Below, piece after piece: positions 1 to 8,156 of a DNA stretch of 64,000 bases. The notes beneath the pieces are model-generated. The model made no database searches, was not told where the DNA came from, and saw nothing but the letters and a program-made list of their open reading frames with translations. This DNA comes from Akkermansia sp. (lineage in GTDB: Bacteria; Verrucomicrobiota; Verrucomicrobiia; Verrucomicrobiales; Akkermansiaceae). Where the stretch lies: contig NZ_JAJBTT010000033.1 in NCBI RefSeq assembly GCF_020860705.1, positions 1-64,000 on the forward strand, given 5' to 3'. Each line of letters starts with the position of its first letter. Within the stretch, counting starts at the first letter, position 1. Both the position numbers and the translations under genes were made by a program.

Positions 1-470
1 TTGCCTATTATAATAGGGGCATTGTTTTGGAGGATTTAGGGAGAAAAGAAGAAGCTCTGCTCAACTACGACAAGGCTTTAGAAATCAATCCGAATATGGA
101 GGGATATCATGGAAACAGAGGGAATATTTTGCAAGAATTGGGACGTTTCGAAGAAGCTCTGGACAGCTACGACAAAGTCTTGAAGCTCAATCCGAAATCT
201 GACGCTGCCTATTACAATAGGGGCATTGTTTTGGAGGATTTAGGGAGAAAAGAAGAAGCGCTAGCGAGTTATAATAAAGCTTTGAAAATCAATTCAAATA
301 TGGAGAGAGCTTATTACAACCAAGGAAATATTCTCTACAGGTTAGGACGTTTCGAAGAAGCCTTGAGCAGCTATGACAAAGCTGTGACGATCAATCCGAA
401 ATTTGACACTGCCTATTACAATCGAGGAATTGTTTTGGATAATTTAGGAAAGAAGAAAGAATCATTAGAA
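1..470 (+). repeat. 204-bp tandem DNA repeat encoding pairs of TPR units
   Basis: The segment beginning GCCTATTA at 3 recurs at 207 and, more diverged, at 411, a period of 204 bp (68 residues, two TPR units). The first two copies agree almost perfectly for about 50 bp, including silent positions, which points to recent duplication rather than only protein-level conservation. Confidence 0.75.
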
Positions 471-1844
471 AGTTACAATAAAACATTAGAACTCAATCCA
501 AATAAAGAAGAAGCTTATTATAACCGGGGGATCGTTCTCAAAGAACTGGGACGTTTGAAAGAAGCTTTAATCAATTACGACAAGGCTCTAGAAATCAATC
601 TGGATAATGATGTATTTTGGAACAATAAAGGAGCTTTATTAGATGAGGTTGGAAAAAAAGAAGAAGCATTATATCATTATATTCAATCTATTAAAAAGAA
701 CGCTAATAATGAAACAGCAAAACGAAATCTAAGGAGGTTAGTAGGCAGTCAAGAATTTGGAGATAGTTTGACAGAGAATTATCAAGTAGATTTATGCAAT
801 ATAGACGATGATTTCAATACTTTGTTGAGCAGGGAAAAATTAAAAGACTGCTCAGGGAAGGATTTACAATGTATTCGTCGTCTGTGGGTGGAACAATACC
901 GGTTATTGCACCTGCTGAGTGCTGATCTTGAGCAGGTGGGACATTATACTTCCTCTACCGTCTTTGAAACGTTGTTGCAAGAACAGGAGGGAACGAAGGG
1001 AAAAGCAAATCCATTGTTACTATGCAGTTTGGCGGCAGCCAATGACCCTACGGAGGGAACGGTGTTTCAAACTTTGCTGGGAGAAAGCTGCATGTCTTTC
1101 CAAAAAATCCGTAGTAATCTTGCCGTACTGCAAACCTCCTTTTCCTCCACTATTGATTCCTTGAACCAGTTCCGTCTTTATGGGAAGAATAACGGAGAGG
1201 AGGGGACCGGGCTTTGCCTTGTGTTCAGCCAGTCTTTTTTTGCCGGGCCCGGAGAAACATCCATGATTGCCGTGAAAAGGGATCAAGAACAATCCTCCAA
1301 AGAAGAGGCAGTAGTATGCCGCAAGTTGCCGCTTTATTGGGTGCTGTATTATGATCGCGATTCCGGCCAAGTCTACTATACTCCCGCATGTACCGAACAC
1401 AGTCTGAATAAAGATTTTGAGATGGGGGAAACTTCTCTGAAAGAAGATGATAGAAAAAAAGTTCAGGACATTGGAAGATCGTTGAAGAGGATTCAGGATA
1501 TTTTTAAGGCGATTGATAAGAAATATCAGCAGACTGCCTTGGAAATGCTTATTTACCTGAGGCATCTGGTGAAGGATGCCGCCTTCAAGGATGAAAAGGA
1601 ATTAAGGATTTTATCATTACATTCTTACAATGATCCTTCACTCAAGGTATTGCTGGGGAAAAACTGTCTGTCTGTCGATTACTTGCCAGTTATTCATGGT
1701 GGAGAAGAATATCTGGAGAAAGTCATTGCCGGACCCAAATTGAGGGAATTTGCCAATCTGGTGGATGTGGCCAGATTCAAGCTTCACCATTTGGGAGGAA
1801 AGAAGGAGGTAGAGTTTTGCCAGTCACAGGCTCCCTTGAATTAA
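3..1844 (+). CDS. TPR-repeat protein with C-terminal DUF2971-like domain (5' partial)
   Basis: Open from the window edge in frame 3, so the N-terminus is missing; a TTG at 27 is only an internal codon. The first ~230 residues are tandem 34-residue TPR units with the usual consensus (YYNRGIVL, LGR/KEEAL, YDKALEINP), normally a peptide-binding scaffold. The rest resembles DUF2971: an NDPTEG motif after a YTSS segment, then SLNQFRLYG followed by EGTGLCLVF, then a late KDEKELRIL motif, matching the family's NDP, W/F-x-x-YG and E-x-R blocks. DUF2971 has no firm biochemical role and is common in accessory regions. Codon and base use is visibly AT-richer than the genes from 2.4 kb on, suggesting transfer. 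Convergent with the next gene, stops overlapping by 4 bp. Function unknown. Confidence 0.8.
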   Translation, partial: AYYNRGIVLEDLGRKEEALLNYDKALEINPNMEGYHGNRGNILQELGRFEEALDSYDKVLKLNPKSDAAYYNRGIVLEDLGRKEEALASYNKALKINSNMERAYYNQGNILYRLGRFEEALSSYDKAVTINPKFDTAYYNRGIVLDNLGKKKESLESYNKTLELNPNKEEAYYNRGIVLKELGRLKEALINYDKALEINLDNDVFWNNKGALLDEVGKKEEALYHYIQSIKKNANNETAKRNLRRLVGSQEFGDSLTENYQVDLCNIDDDFNTLLSREKLKDCSGKDLQCIRRLWVEQYRLLHLLSADLEQVGHYTSSTVFETLLQEQEGTKGKANPLLLCSLAAANDPTEGTVFQTLLGESCMSFQKIRSNLAVLQTSFSSTIDSLNQFRLYGKNNGEEGTGLCLVFSQSFFAGPGETSMIAVKRDQEQSSKEEAVVCRKLPLYWVLYYDRDSGQVYYTPACTEHSLNKDFEMGETSLKEDDRKKVQDIGRSLKRIQDIFKAIDKKYQQTALEMLIYLRHLVKDAAFKDEKELRILSLHSYNDPSLKVLLGKNCLSVDYLPVIHGGEEYLEKVIAGPKLREFANLVDVARFKLHHLGGKKEVEFCQSQAPLN

Positions 1845-2383
1845 CTGTTCTTCTCAACAGTCAATGTCCGTGGGTGCTGGGGCACGGTGAAGCACCAGCC
1901 GAAGAGGCGCACAAAGCGGTAGTAAAACCCCTTGCGGCTGGCGTGCTGGGTGGTCATGAGGTCGTAGAAGGCCAGGTCAATCTGGCTTCTGGTGATGGGC
2001 GCGCCGTTCATTTTGGCGTGCAGCATGGCGTCGTGGAACAGGGAAGGGAGGAGCATGTCCGGAGGGGTGGTTCCCCAGGTGACGCCGTCCCAGCCGTAGC
2101 CGGGAGAGATGGTGAATGTACGGCCTTCCGCTTTCAGGCGGATGGCGGGGTCATACACGCTGACGGCGGTCCAGTGGCCAAAGTCCGCCTTTTTTCTTCC
2201 GCTGGTCCAGCTGATGGCGTTTTTAGTGACGTAAAAGGGTTTGTCTTCGTAGAGGGTTCCTTCATACCATCCGGCCACGGCTTCCGGGGCCTTGACGGGA
2301 GCGGAGCAGGATTCCAGCGCCACGGCCATGCACGCCGTTGTGAATAACATGAAAATATAATGTGAATAAAAGGGAAAGGGCAT
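1841..2383 (-). CDS. Putative lipoprotein, DUF1353-like
   Basis: About 180 residues. A hydrophobic N-terminal stretch ends in LESC, a plausible though imperfect lipobox, so the mature protein may be a lipid-anchored envelope protein. The centre (GYGWDGVTWGTTPPDMLLPSLFHDAMLH) resembles DUF1353, found in phage and bacterial proteins of unknown role, where a W-D-G-x-T/S segment is followed by H-D. The ATG at 2383 is chosen because it lies just downstream of the metallophosphoesterase stop (2416) in the same direction; a second ATG at 2350 gives a shorter signal peptide. Probably co-transcribed with the metallophosphoesterase. Function unknown. Confidence 0.6.
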   Translation of the reverse strand: MPFPFYSHYIFMLFTTACMAVALESCSAPVKAPEAVAGWYEGTLYEDKPFYVTKNAISWTSGRKKADFGHWTAVSVYDPAIRLKAEGRTFTISPGYGWDGVTWGTTPPDMLLPSLFHDAMLHAKMNGAPITRSQIDLAFYDLMTTQHASRKGFYYRFVRLFGWCFTVPQHPRTLTVEKNS

Positions 2384-2415
2384 AGGTTGACAGGGAGTGT
2401 TCCAAACGGTTATTC

Positions 2416-3273
2416 TTATTGGATTTCCAGCACGATGATTTCCGGAGGGCAGCAGAAGCGCAGGGGAAGAACGCTGCATCCCAGCCCCCGGGTGATGAGG
2501 AACGGCGTTCCGTTGAGTTGGGACCAGGGATAGGTGAATTTGGCCTTTTCCCGGGAGATGTTCGCCAGGGGACGGCCTCCGGGCAGGCAGATCTGGCCGC
2601 CGTGGGTATGGGCGCTGATGACGGCGTCCACCGTGCCGGGAGCCAGCAGGGGAAAGATATCCGGCACATGGGAGAGCAGGATGTGGGGAATTTCCGGGGA
2701 GAAGCGCAGCGGCAGTTCCTCCGGCCTGATCCTGAGGTGGTAGTCATCCCGCACGGAAGAGAGCTGAAGATCCCGGCCGCCGGGAAGGTGCAGCAGCAGG
2801 GAATCGTTCCACATGGGCAGGATGCCCAGCTCGGAAAACATGTTCCGCCACAAATCCCAGCCGTAGTACTGGTCATGGTTGCCCTGGACGGCGAAGATTC
2901 CCAGCGGCGCTTTCAGCATCCCGAAGTAGTTTCTGGCTTCCTCCGTGCTCATGCTGCTTTCCCGGGTGTGGCCGTTGGCGTAATCCCCCAGCAGGAAGAT
3001 CATGTCCGGCCGCGCTTCCATGATTTTTTGCATGTACCTGAGCGCCTGGTCGCCGCCGTTCGGGCGCAGATGGAAGTCTCCGGCAATCACAATCCGGATG
3101 GGAGGGCCGCCCTTTTCCTTCCATTGGGGCACTTCCATGGCGGTTGTGACGGTTTCCACACGCCTGGGTTCCACCTGCCACGCCCACATGAATAAGGAAA
3201 AGCCGATCATCACTATTGAGACAGAGATGATTGCAAGTTTGTTGAGAAGGGGATGACGCAGGAGTGACTTCAT
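2416..3273 (-). CDS. Membrane-anchored metallophosphoesterase (YkuE/YaeI-like)
   Basis: 285 residues. An N-terminal membrane segment (residues ~12-32) is followed by a calcineurin-like phosphoesterase fold carrying the two-metal motifs in order: GDFH, GDY, GNHD, LSHVPD and SAHTHGG. Order and spacing match the YkuE/YaeI group, some members of which act on lipid A precursors or other envelope phosphoesters; the substrate here cannot be read from sequence. Start ATG at 3273 gives a complete anchor. The lipoprotein gene follows by about 32 bp and is probably in the same transcript. Confidence 0.88.
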   Translation of the reverse strand: MKSLLRHPLLNKLAIISVSIVMIGFSLFMWAWQVEPRRVETVTTAMEVPQWKEKGGPPIRIVIAGDFHLRPNGGDQALRYMQKIMEARPDMIFLLGDYANGHTRESSMSTEEARNYFGMLKAPLGIFAVQGNHDQYYGWDLWRNMFSELGILPMWNDSLLLHLPGGRDLQLSSVRDDYHLRIRPEELPLRFSPEIPHILLSHVPDIFPLLAPGTVDAVISAHTHGGQICLPGGRPLANISREKAKFTYPWSQLNGTPFLITRGLGCSVLPLRFCCPPEIIVLEIQ

Positions 3274-3335
3274 AGGGAGGGCAGGGCTCCGGATTGATGA
3301 TGAGGCCTTTCAGCCCGGTTTTCAATCATTCGTGT

Positions 3336-3363
3336 TTGCCAATTGGAATTTTACTGGTATGAT
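3336..3363 (+). promoter_or_regulatory. Candidate sigma70-type promoter for the Fe-S scaffold gene
   Basis: TTGCCA (3336-3341), 16-bp spacer, TATGAT (3358-3363), in the gap between the divergent metallophosphoesterase and scaffold genes. Predicted start near 3370 leaves about 60 nt of leader before the ATG at 3430. Confidence 0.45.
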
Positions 3364-3429
3364 CCGTCCCGCTCAAGGTGGGGCTGTCTGATGACTGCGG
3401 GCCCATCTTAATATTAACATCCTAATACC

Positions 3430-4122
3430 ATGCAGTTTACACACGAAATCGAACAAATGTGTTGCGTCAAGAAAGGCTGCAACCATGGTCCGGCCCCCAT
3501 TCCGCAGGAAGGCAACTGGACTCAATCCAAGGAAATCACGGACATTTCCGGCCTGACGCACGGCGTGGGCTGGTGCGCTCCGCAGCAGGGCACCTGCAAG
3601 CTGACGCTGAACGTCAAGAACGGCATCGTTGAAGAAGCCCTGGTGGAAACCAGCGGCTGCTCCGGCATGACCCACTCCGCCGCCATGGCCGCGGAAATCC
3701 TGCCCGGCAAGACCGTTCTGGAAGCGATGAACACGGACCTCGTGTGCGACGCCATCAATACCGCCATGCGCGAACTGTTCCTTCAGATCGTGTACGGCCG
3801 CACCCAGAGCGCCTTTTCCGAAGGCGGCCTGCCCATCGGCGCCGGTCTTGAAGACCTCGGCAAGGGCCTCCGCTCCCAGATCGGCACCCTGTACGGCACC
3901 CGTGCCAAGGGCCCCCGCTACCTGGAAATGGCTGAAGGCTACATCACCAAGCTGGCCCTGGACGAAGACGGCGAAATCATCGGCTACGAATTCGTGCGCA
4001 TGGGCCCGATGATGGAAATGATCAAGAAAGGCGTGGACGCCAATGAAGCCGTTGCCAAGTGCACGGGCAACTACGGTCGTTTCGACGAGGCCGCCAAGTA
4101 CATCGATCCCCGTCACGAATGA
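3430..4122 (+). CDS. NifU/IscU-like Fe-S cluster assembly scaffold protein
   Basis: 230 residues. An N-terminal CCVKKGC segment is followed by a NifU_N/IscU-type domain with GWCAPQQGTC and the ETSGCSGMTHSAA block that carries a scaffold cysteine, then a C-terminal extension absent from classical IscU (~130 residues). Scaffold proteins assemble [2Fe-2S] or [4Fe-4S] clusters before transfer to apo-proteins. No cysteine desulfurase gene (iscS/sufS/nifS) is nearby. The partner is the GGGtGRT gene 45 bp downstream; these two are known as neighbours in anaerobes. The family call is firm; the client protein is unknown. Confidence 0.85.
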   Translation: MQFTHEIEQMCCVKKGCNHGPAPIPQEGNWTQSKEITDISGLTHGVGWCAPQQGTCKLTLNVKNGIVEEALVETSGCSGMTHSAAMAAEILPGKTVLEAMNTDLVCDAINTAMRELFLQIVYGRTQSAFSEGGLPIGAGLEDLGKGLRSQIGTLYGTRAKGPRYLEMAEGYITKLALDEDGEIIGYEFVRMGPMMEMIKKGVDANEAVAKCTGNYGRFDEAAKYIDPRHE

Positions 4123-4167
4123 GATTGAGTTAAAAGAAGAATATCAACTTCAAGCACTATTACCATT

Positions 4168-5175
4168 ATGCCTCTTTTCGAATCATACGACCGCCGCATC
4201 AAGCAGATCAATGAAGCCCTGGCCAAATACGGCATCGGCTCCATTGAAGAAGCGGAACAACTCTGCCTTTCCAAGGGAATCAACGTTCGCGAAATCGTGA
4301 ACGGCATCCAGCCCATCGCGTTTGAAAACGCCGGCTGGGCCTATGTGGTGGGCGCCGCCATCGCCATCAAGAAGGGCTGCACGAAGGCTGCCGACGCTGC
4401 TGAAGCCATCGGTGAAGGCCTCCAGTCCTTCTGCATCCCCGGTTCCGTTGCGGACGACCGCAAGGTGGGCCTGGGCCACGGCAACCTGGCCGCCATGCTT
4501 CTGCGTGACGAAACGGAATGCTTCTGCTTCCTGGCCGGGCACGAATCCTTTGCCGCCGCTGAAGGCGCCATCGGCATTGCCAAGTCCGCCAACCGCGTCC
4601 GCAAGCAGGACCTCCGCGTATGCCTGAACGGACTCGGCAAGGACGCCGCGTACATCATCTCCCGCATCAACGGCTTCACGTACGTGCAGACCAAGTTCGA
4701 CTACGCCACGGGCAAGCTGAACATCATCCAGGAGAAGGCTTTCTCCAAGGGGCCGAAGGCCGCCGTGCGCGTGTACGGCTGTGACGACGTGCGCGAAGGC
4801 GTGGCCGTCATGTGGAATGAAGGCGTGGACGTATCCATCACCGGGAACTCCACCAACCCCACCCGCTTCCAGCACCCGGTGGCCGGCACCTACAAGAAGG
4901 AATGCAACGAGAAGGGCAAGAAGTACTTCTCCGTGGCTTCCGGCGGTGGTACGGGCCGTACCCTGCACCCGGACAACATGGCCGCCGGTCCCGCCTCCTA
5001 CGGCATGACCGATACCATGGGCCGCATGCACTCCGACGCCCAGTTCGCCGGTTCCTCCTCCGTGCCCGCCCACGTGGAAATGATGGGCCTCATCGGCATG
5101 GGCAACAACCCGATGGTCGGCGCTTCCGTAGCGGTGGCCGTGGCTGTTGAAGAAGCCGCCAAGAAGAACGCCTGA
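4168..5175 (+). CDS. GGGtGRT family protein
   Basis: 335 residues. Contains the family signature GGGTGRTLHPDNMAAG (around residues 254-269) followed by YGMTDTMGRMHSDAQFAGS. This family (PF14057) is conserved in anaerobic bacteria, usually beside the NifU-like scaffold, and has no established reaction. Several Cys (AEQLCL, KKGC, ETECFCF, CNEKGK) could bind metal. It follows the scaffold gene by 45 bp with no terminator between them, and a hairpin terminator follows its stop, so the two form a two-gene unit. A role in a specialised Fe-S process is inference from context. Confidence 0.85.
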   Translation: MPLFESYDRRIKQINEALAKYGIGSIEEAEQLCLSKGINVREIVNGIQPIAFENAGWAYVVGAAIAIKKGCTKAADAAEAIGEGLQSFCIPGSVADDRKVGLGHGNLAAMLLRDETECFCFLAGHESFAAAEGAIGIAKSANRVRKQDLRVCLNGLGKDAAYIISRINGFTYVQTKFDYATGKLNIIQEKAFSKGPKAAVRVYGCDDVREGVAVMWNEGVDVSITGNSTNPTRFQHPVAGTYKKECNEKGKKYFSVASGGGTGRTLHPDNMAAGPASYGMTDTMGRMHSDAQFAGSSSVPAHVEMMGLIGMGNNPMVGASVAVAVAVEEAAKKNA

Positions 5176-5195
5176 GCGCGCTGTTAAAAATTCAC

Positions 5196-5234
5196 AGAGC
5201 CGCTTCCCTGGATATGGGGAGGCGGCTCTTTTTA
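5196..5234 (+). terminator. Rho-independent terminator of the scaffold/GGGtGRT unit
   Basis: AGAGCCGC-T-TCC pairs with GGA-G-GCGGCTCT around a short loop, followed by TTTTTA, 20 bp after the stop at 5175. Confidence 0.8.
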
Positions 5235-5299
5235 TGGTTTTGCGGGGGAGGGAGGGGTAACAGCGGAATGGCGCCGTCACCGGACCACCATGCCGGATA

Positions 5300-5887
5300 T
5301 CAGCTCCCGATGCGGAACCGTCCGTCCCGGTCCGTGCGGGGAGGCAGACCGCGTGAAGGCGCGGATCTGGAAACGACCGTCGGCCTGGCTGCGGCTGGCC
5401 GGACCACACGGATTTCCGTGCGCCCGGCGGGAGGGGAAGCAGCCGTTTTTCCCGGTTCTACCACACGGACAGGTGCAGGAGGTGGAACTGTTCCGGCAAC
5501 CAGCTTCTGGTGTTCATGGGCCTTGTAGGCGCGTTGCAGCGTAAAATCCCTCTGTTCTCCGGGTTTCAGGGAATAATCCGCCTTGTTGGATTCTCCGGCT
5601 TTTTGTGCCAGGGGTTCCACGCGCTGCTGCAGCTGTGCGGCGGCATCCAGCTTTCCGGCCACCCATTCCGGATTCCATTCCGGCGTGGAACTTTTCAGGG
5701 ATTGGAACAACTCCGCAGCTTTTTTGCCGCTTTCCAGGGCTGCCTTGTAATCGCCTTCCTTCTCCAGACGCGCGGCACGCGTCAGGGAAAGGTTGGCTTC
5801 GTAAAATGTGTCCTCGGGATCGCCAAGGGCCGTTGTGGCCGTCAGGATCATGCAGAGCAGGGTACAGGGTAGAAGATGCCTTTTCAT
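5300..5887 (-). CDS. Secreted small protein with helical DYxxA domain and GRFRIGS tail
   Basis: 195 residues. A signal peptide (residues ~1-22, ending ALG) precedes an alpha-helical domain (~23-95) with the pattern EGDYKAALE...AAELF...PEWNPEW, TPR-like in character. A Pro/Ala/Arg/Val-rich linker follows, and the protein ends in GRFRIGS. The N-terminal domain and exact C-terminal heptapeptide recur in the 916-residue protein at 39810-42560. No known family is recognised. Export is predicted, so a periplasmic or envelope role is likely; the tail could be a sorting or binding tag (inference). Confidence 0.7.
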   Translation of the reverse strand: MKRHLLPCTLLCMILTATTALGDPEDTFYEANLSLTRAARLEKEGDYKAALESGKKAAELFQSLKSSTPEWNPEWVAGKLDAAAQLQQRVEPLAQKAGESNKADYSLKPGEQRDFTLQRAYKAHEHQKLVAGTVPPPAPVRVVEPGKTAASPPAGRTEIRVVRPAAARPTVVSRSAPSRGLPPRTDRDGRFRIGS

Positions 5888-6114
5888 GATTGTTGGAACG
5901 ATAACATGATTTTTCCTTTTGGAAAGGCCTTTCTTCCGGCATGTCCCATGCGGAGCAAGGGAGAAGGCTGAATAGTAAGTCCGGATGTTTATTTCCCGTC
6001 TCCGGAACCCAGGCGGTATTTTCTTTGAGAAAAGGGGCTATGATCTTCCATTTCTATGCCCGGCACAACTTGACGGAAAGGCCGGAGTGCCGTATGCTGA
6101 TCCGACCCTGTTAT

Positions 6115-7248
6115 ATGACCCGGAACGCGCCATCATCCACTCCCTCGGCAGAGATGGAGGAAGATCCCAGATACCTCACGGAACAGATTGTGACCTATCT
6201 GGGCAACAAGCGTTCCCTGCTGCATTTCCTGGGTACGGGGCTGGAACATGTGAAAAGCCGCCTGGGCAGGAATAAGCTGAAGGCTGGCGATCTTTTTTCC
6301 GGCAGCGGCGTGGTTGCCCGTTTTTTGAAGAAGCATTCGGAGGAATTGATTGTCAACGATCTGGAGGAATATAGCGGAATCGTTAACACTTGCTACCTAA
6401 GCAATCCGGAGGAAGTGGAGAATCTGGAGCTGGACAGGCATTACAGGCGCCTGCTGCGGTACATGGAGACGCACGAATCCCCTGGATTCATCACGGAATT
6501 GTACGCTCCTAAAAATCCGGACAACATTACCCCTGATGACCGTGTGTTTTATACGCGCCGCAATGCCCTGTACCTGGATACGGCCCGGCAGACCATCAAT
6601 CTGCTTCCGGAAGAGGTAAGGCCGTATTTCATCGCCCCCCTCCTGGCGGAGGCTTCCGTCCATGCGAACACGTCCGGCGTATTCAAGGGATTTTACAAGG
6701 ACAGGCAGGGAGTCGGCAAATTCGGCGGTACGGGCGGCAACGCCCTTTCCCGCATCCTGGGGGATATTTCACTTCCGTTTCCCGTGTTTTCCAGATTCGG
6801 CTGCCGGTATTCCATCCACTGCCGCGACGCCAATGAGCTGGCCGCGGAACTGCCGGAAATGGACGTAGTGTACCTGGACCCCCCTTATAACCAGCATCCG
6901 TACGGTTCCAACTATTTCATGCTGAACCTGCTGTCTTCCTATGAAAAGCCGGAGGAAATCAGCCGGGTGTCCGGCATCCCCACAGATTGGAAACGCTCCG
7001 CATACAATAGGCGCCAGCACGCACCCGCGGCCCTGTTCCGTCTGCTGGAAGATTGCCCGGCCAAATTCATTTTGCTTTCCTACAGCTCGGAGGGCTTCAT
7101 CAGCTATGAGGAGATGACGGATTTCCTTGGGCGTCTGGGACGTATTGTCACGCTGGAAACGCCGTACGCCACCTTCCGCGGCAGCCGGAATTTGAAAAAC
7201 CGCCCGCAGAACGTGACGGAATTCCTGTTCCTGGTGGAGCGTTCTTAA
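6115..7248 (+). CDS. D12-class DNA adenine N6-methyltransferase (orphan)
   Basis: About 377 residues from ATG 6115; ATGs at 6040, 6094 and 6154 are also in frame and the true start is uncertain. Motifs follow the D12/alpha adenine-methylase order: TYLGNKRSLL (motif X) near residue 27, DLFSGSG (SAM-binding motif I) near 59, VNDLEE (motif II), and catalytic DPPY near 255 followed by YGSNYFMLNLL. The family transfers a methyl group from S-adenosylmethionine to adenine N6. No endonuclease gene is adjacent, so it is either a solitary regulatory/protective methylase or a remnant of a restriction system. The Xer recombinase follows by 21 bp and is probably co-transcribed. Confidence 0.83.
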   Translation: MTRNAPSSTPSAEMEEDPRYLTEQIVTYLGNKRSLLHFLGTGLEHVKSRLGRNKLKAGDLFSGSGVVARFLKKHSEELIVNDLEEYSGIVNTCYLSNPEEVENLELDRHYRRLLRYMETHESPGFITELYAPKNPDNITPDDRVFYTRRNALYLDTARQTINLLPEEVRPYFIAPLLAEASVHANTSGVFKGFYKDRQGVGKFGGTGGNALSRILGDISLPFPVFSRFGCRYSIHCRDANELAAELPEMDVVYLDPPYNQHPYGSNYFMLNLLSSYEKPEEISRVSGIPTDWKRSAYNRRQHAPAALFRLLEDCPAKFILLSYSSEGFISYEEMTDFLGRLGRIVTLETPYATFRGSRNLKNRPQNVTEFLFLVERS

Positions 7249-7268
7249 CGGGAAGGAGGAATACGACC

Positions 7269-8156
7269 ATGCAAGCCCATTTGGAACGCTTTATCCGTTT
7301 TCTGGCCGCAGAGAAGGGCTTGAGCGCCGCCTACCAGCTTTCCGTGCGGCAGACGCTGGAGGAATTTGCCCGGTTCCTGGGAGCGGAAGAAGCTGATCTT
7401 GCCCGGGTGGACATCGGAACGCTTACAGAATTTCTCCGTCATTTGCAGGCCCGCGGCATGGCCCGCAGTTCCATGCGGGTGGAAATGGTGCATCTGCGCA
7501 TTTTCTTCCGCTGGCTGGCCGGAATGGGGATGCTGGAGAAAGACCCTTCCACCTTTCTGGAAATGCCCCGGCAGGGTCTGTCTCTTCCTCATGTGCTGGA
7601 TCAGAATACCGTTTCAAGATTACTTGAAAGCGTTGACATTCAAAATATTCCACTCGGTTGCAGAGATAGGGCCCTTCTGGAAATGATTTACGCCTGCGGC
7701 ATGCGAGTGAGTGAAATAATCAGTTGCAAATTAGAGAGTTTTGATGCAGATGAAGCTTTCGTCCGCGTCCTGGGGAAGGGGGACAAAACGCGTCTGGTAC
7801 CCGTAGGACGGTCGGCTTTGGATGCTTTGAAGGCATATTTGGAAAAAGGAAGGCCCAGGCTGGTGAAACCAGGGACGAAGAGCCATATTTTCCTGACGGT
7901 GCGCGGACGGCCGCTGACCAGGGAACGGGTGCGCCAGATTCTTCAGGAACGCGCCAGGGCTGCGGGAATAGAGCAGCATGTTTTTCCGCATATTCTGCGG
8001 CATTCCTTCGCCACACATCTCCTGGAAAATGGCGCGGATCTGCGCATCATTCAGGAGATGCTGGGCCATGCCGATATTTCCACCACTCAGATTTACACGC
8101 ATCTGGAACAGCAGCGGCTGAACGCTATCCATCATCGGTTTCATCCCAGAGGATAG
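7269..8156 (+). CDS. xerD: Tyrosine recombinase XerC/XerD-like
   Basis: 295 residues, the usual Xer length. N-terminal SAM-like core-binding domain (residues ~1-90), then the catalytic domain with the Arg of YACGMRVSE, the HILRHSFATHLL box, LGHADISTTQIYTHL and the nucleophilic Tyr in IYTH, so the R-K-H-R-H-Y set appears complete. Xer enzymes resolve chromosome dimers at dif. A clear ribosome binding site (GGAAGGAGG) lies about 8 bp before the ATG. Co-directional with the methylase. A central stretch (about 7605-7760) is more AT-rich than the rest. Whether this is the chromosomal XerD or XerC, or an accessory integrase, cannot be settled here. Confidence 0.85.
   Translation: MQAHLERFIRFLAAEKGLSAAYQLSVRQTLEEFARFLGAEEADLARVDIGTLTEFLRHLQARGMARSSMRVEMVHLRIFFRWLAGMGMLEKDPSTFLEMPRQGLSLPHVLDQNTVSRLLESVDIQNIPLGCRDRALLEMIYACGMRVSEIISCKLESFDADEAFVRVLGKGDKTRLVPVGRSALDALKAYLEKGRPRLVKPGTKSHIFLTVRGRPLTRERVRQILQERARAAGIEQHVFPHILRHSFATHLLENGADLRIIQEMLGHADISTTQIYTHLEQQRLNAIHHRFHPRG

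Noticed and set aside
1..620. CRISPR-like repeat array at the window start
   Set aside because: Regular repeats are in frame and encode TPR units; no spacer-repeat pattern and no cas genes.
4183..5409. 408-codon minus-strand frame over the GGGtGRT gene
   Set aside because: Exact antisense of a family-conserved gene, His/Gly/Val-rich composition typical of GC-rich shadows, no motif.
7269..8156. Prophage or integron around the Xer gene
   Set aside because: No phage structural genes, cassettes or att repeats seen; protein length and motifs fit Xer itself.
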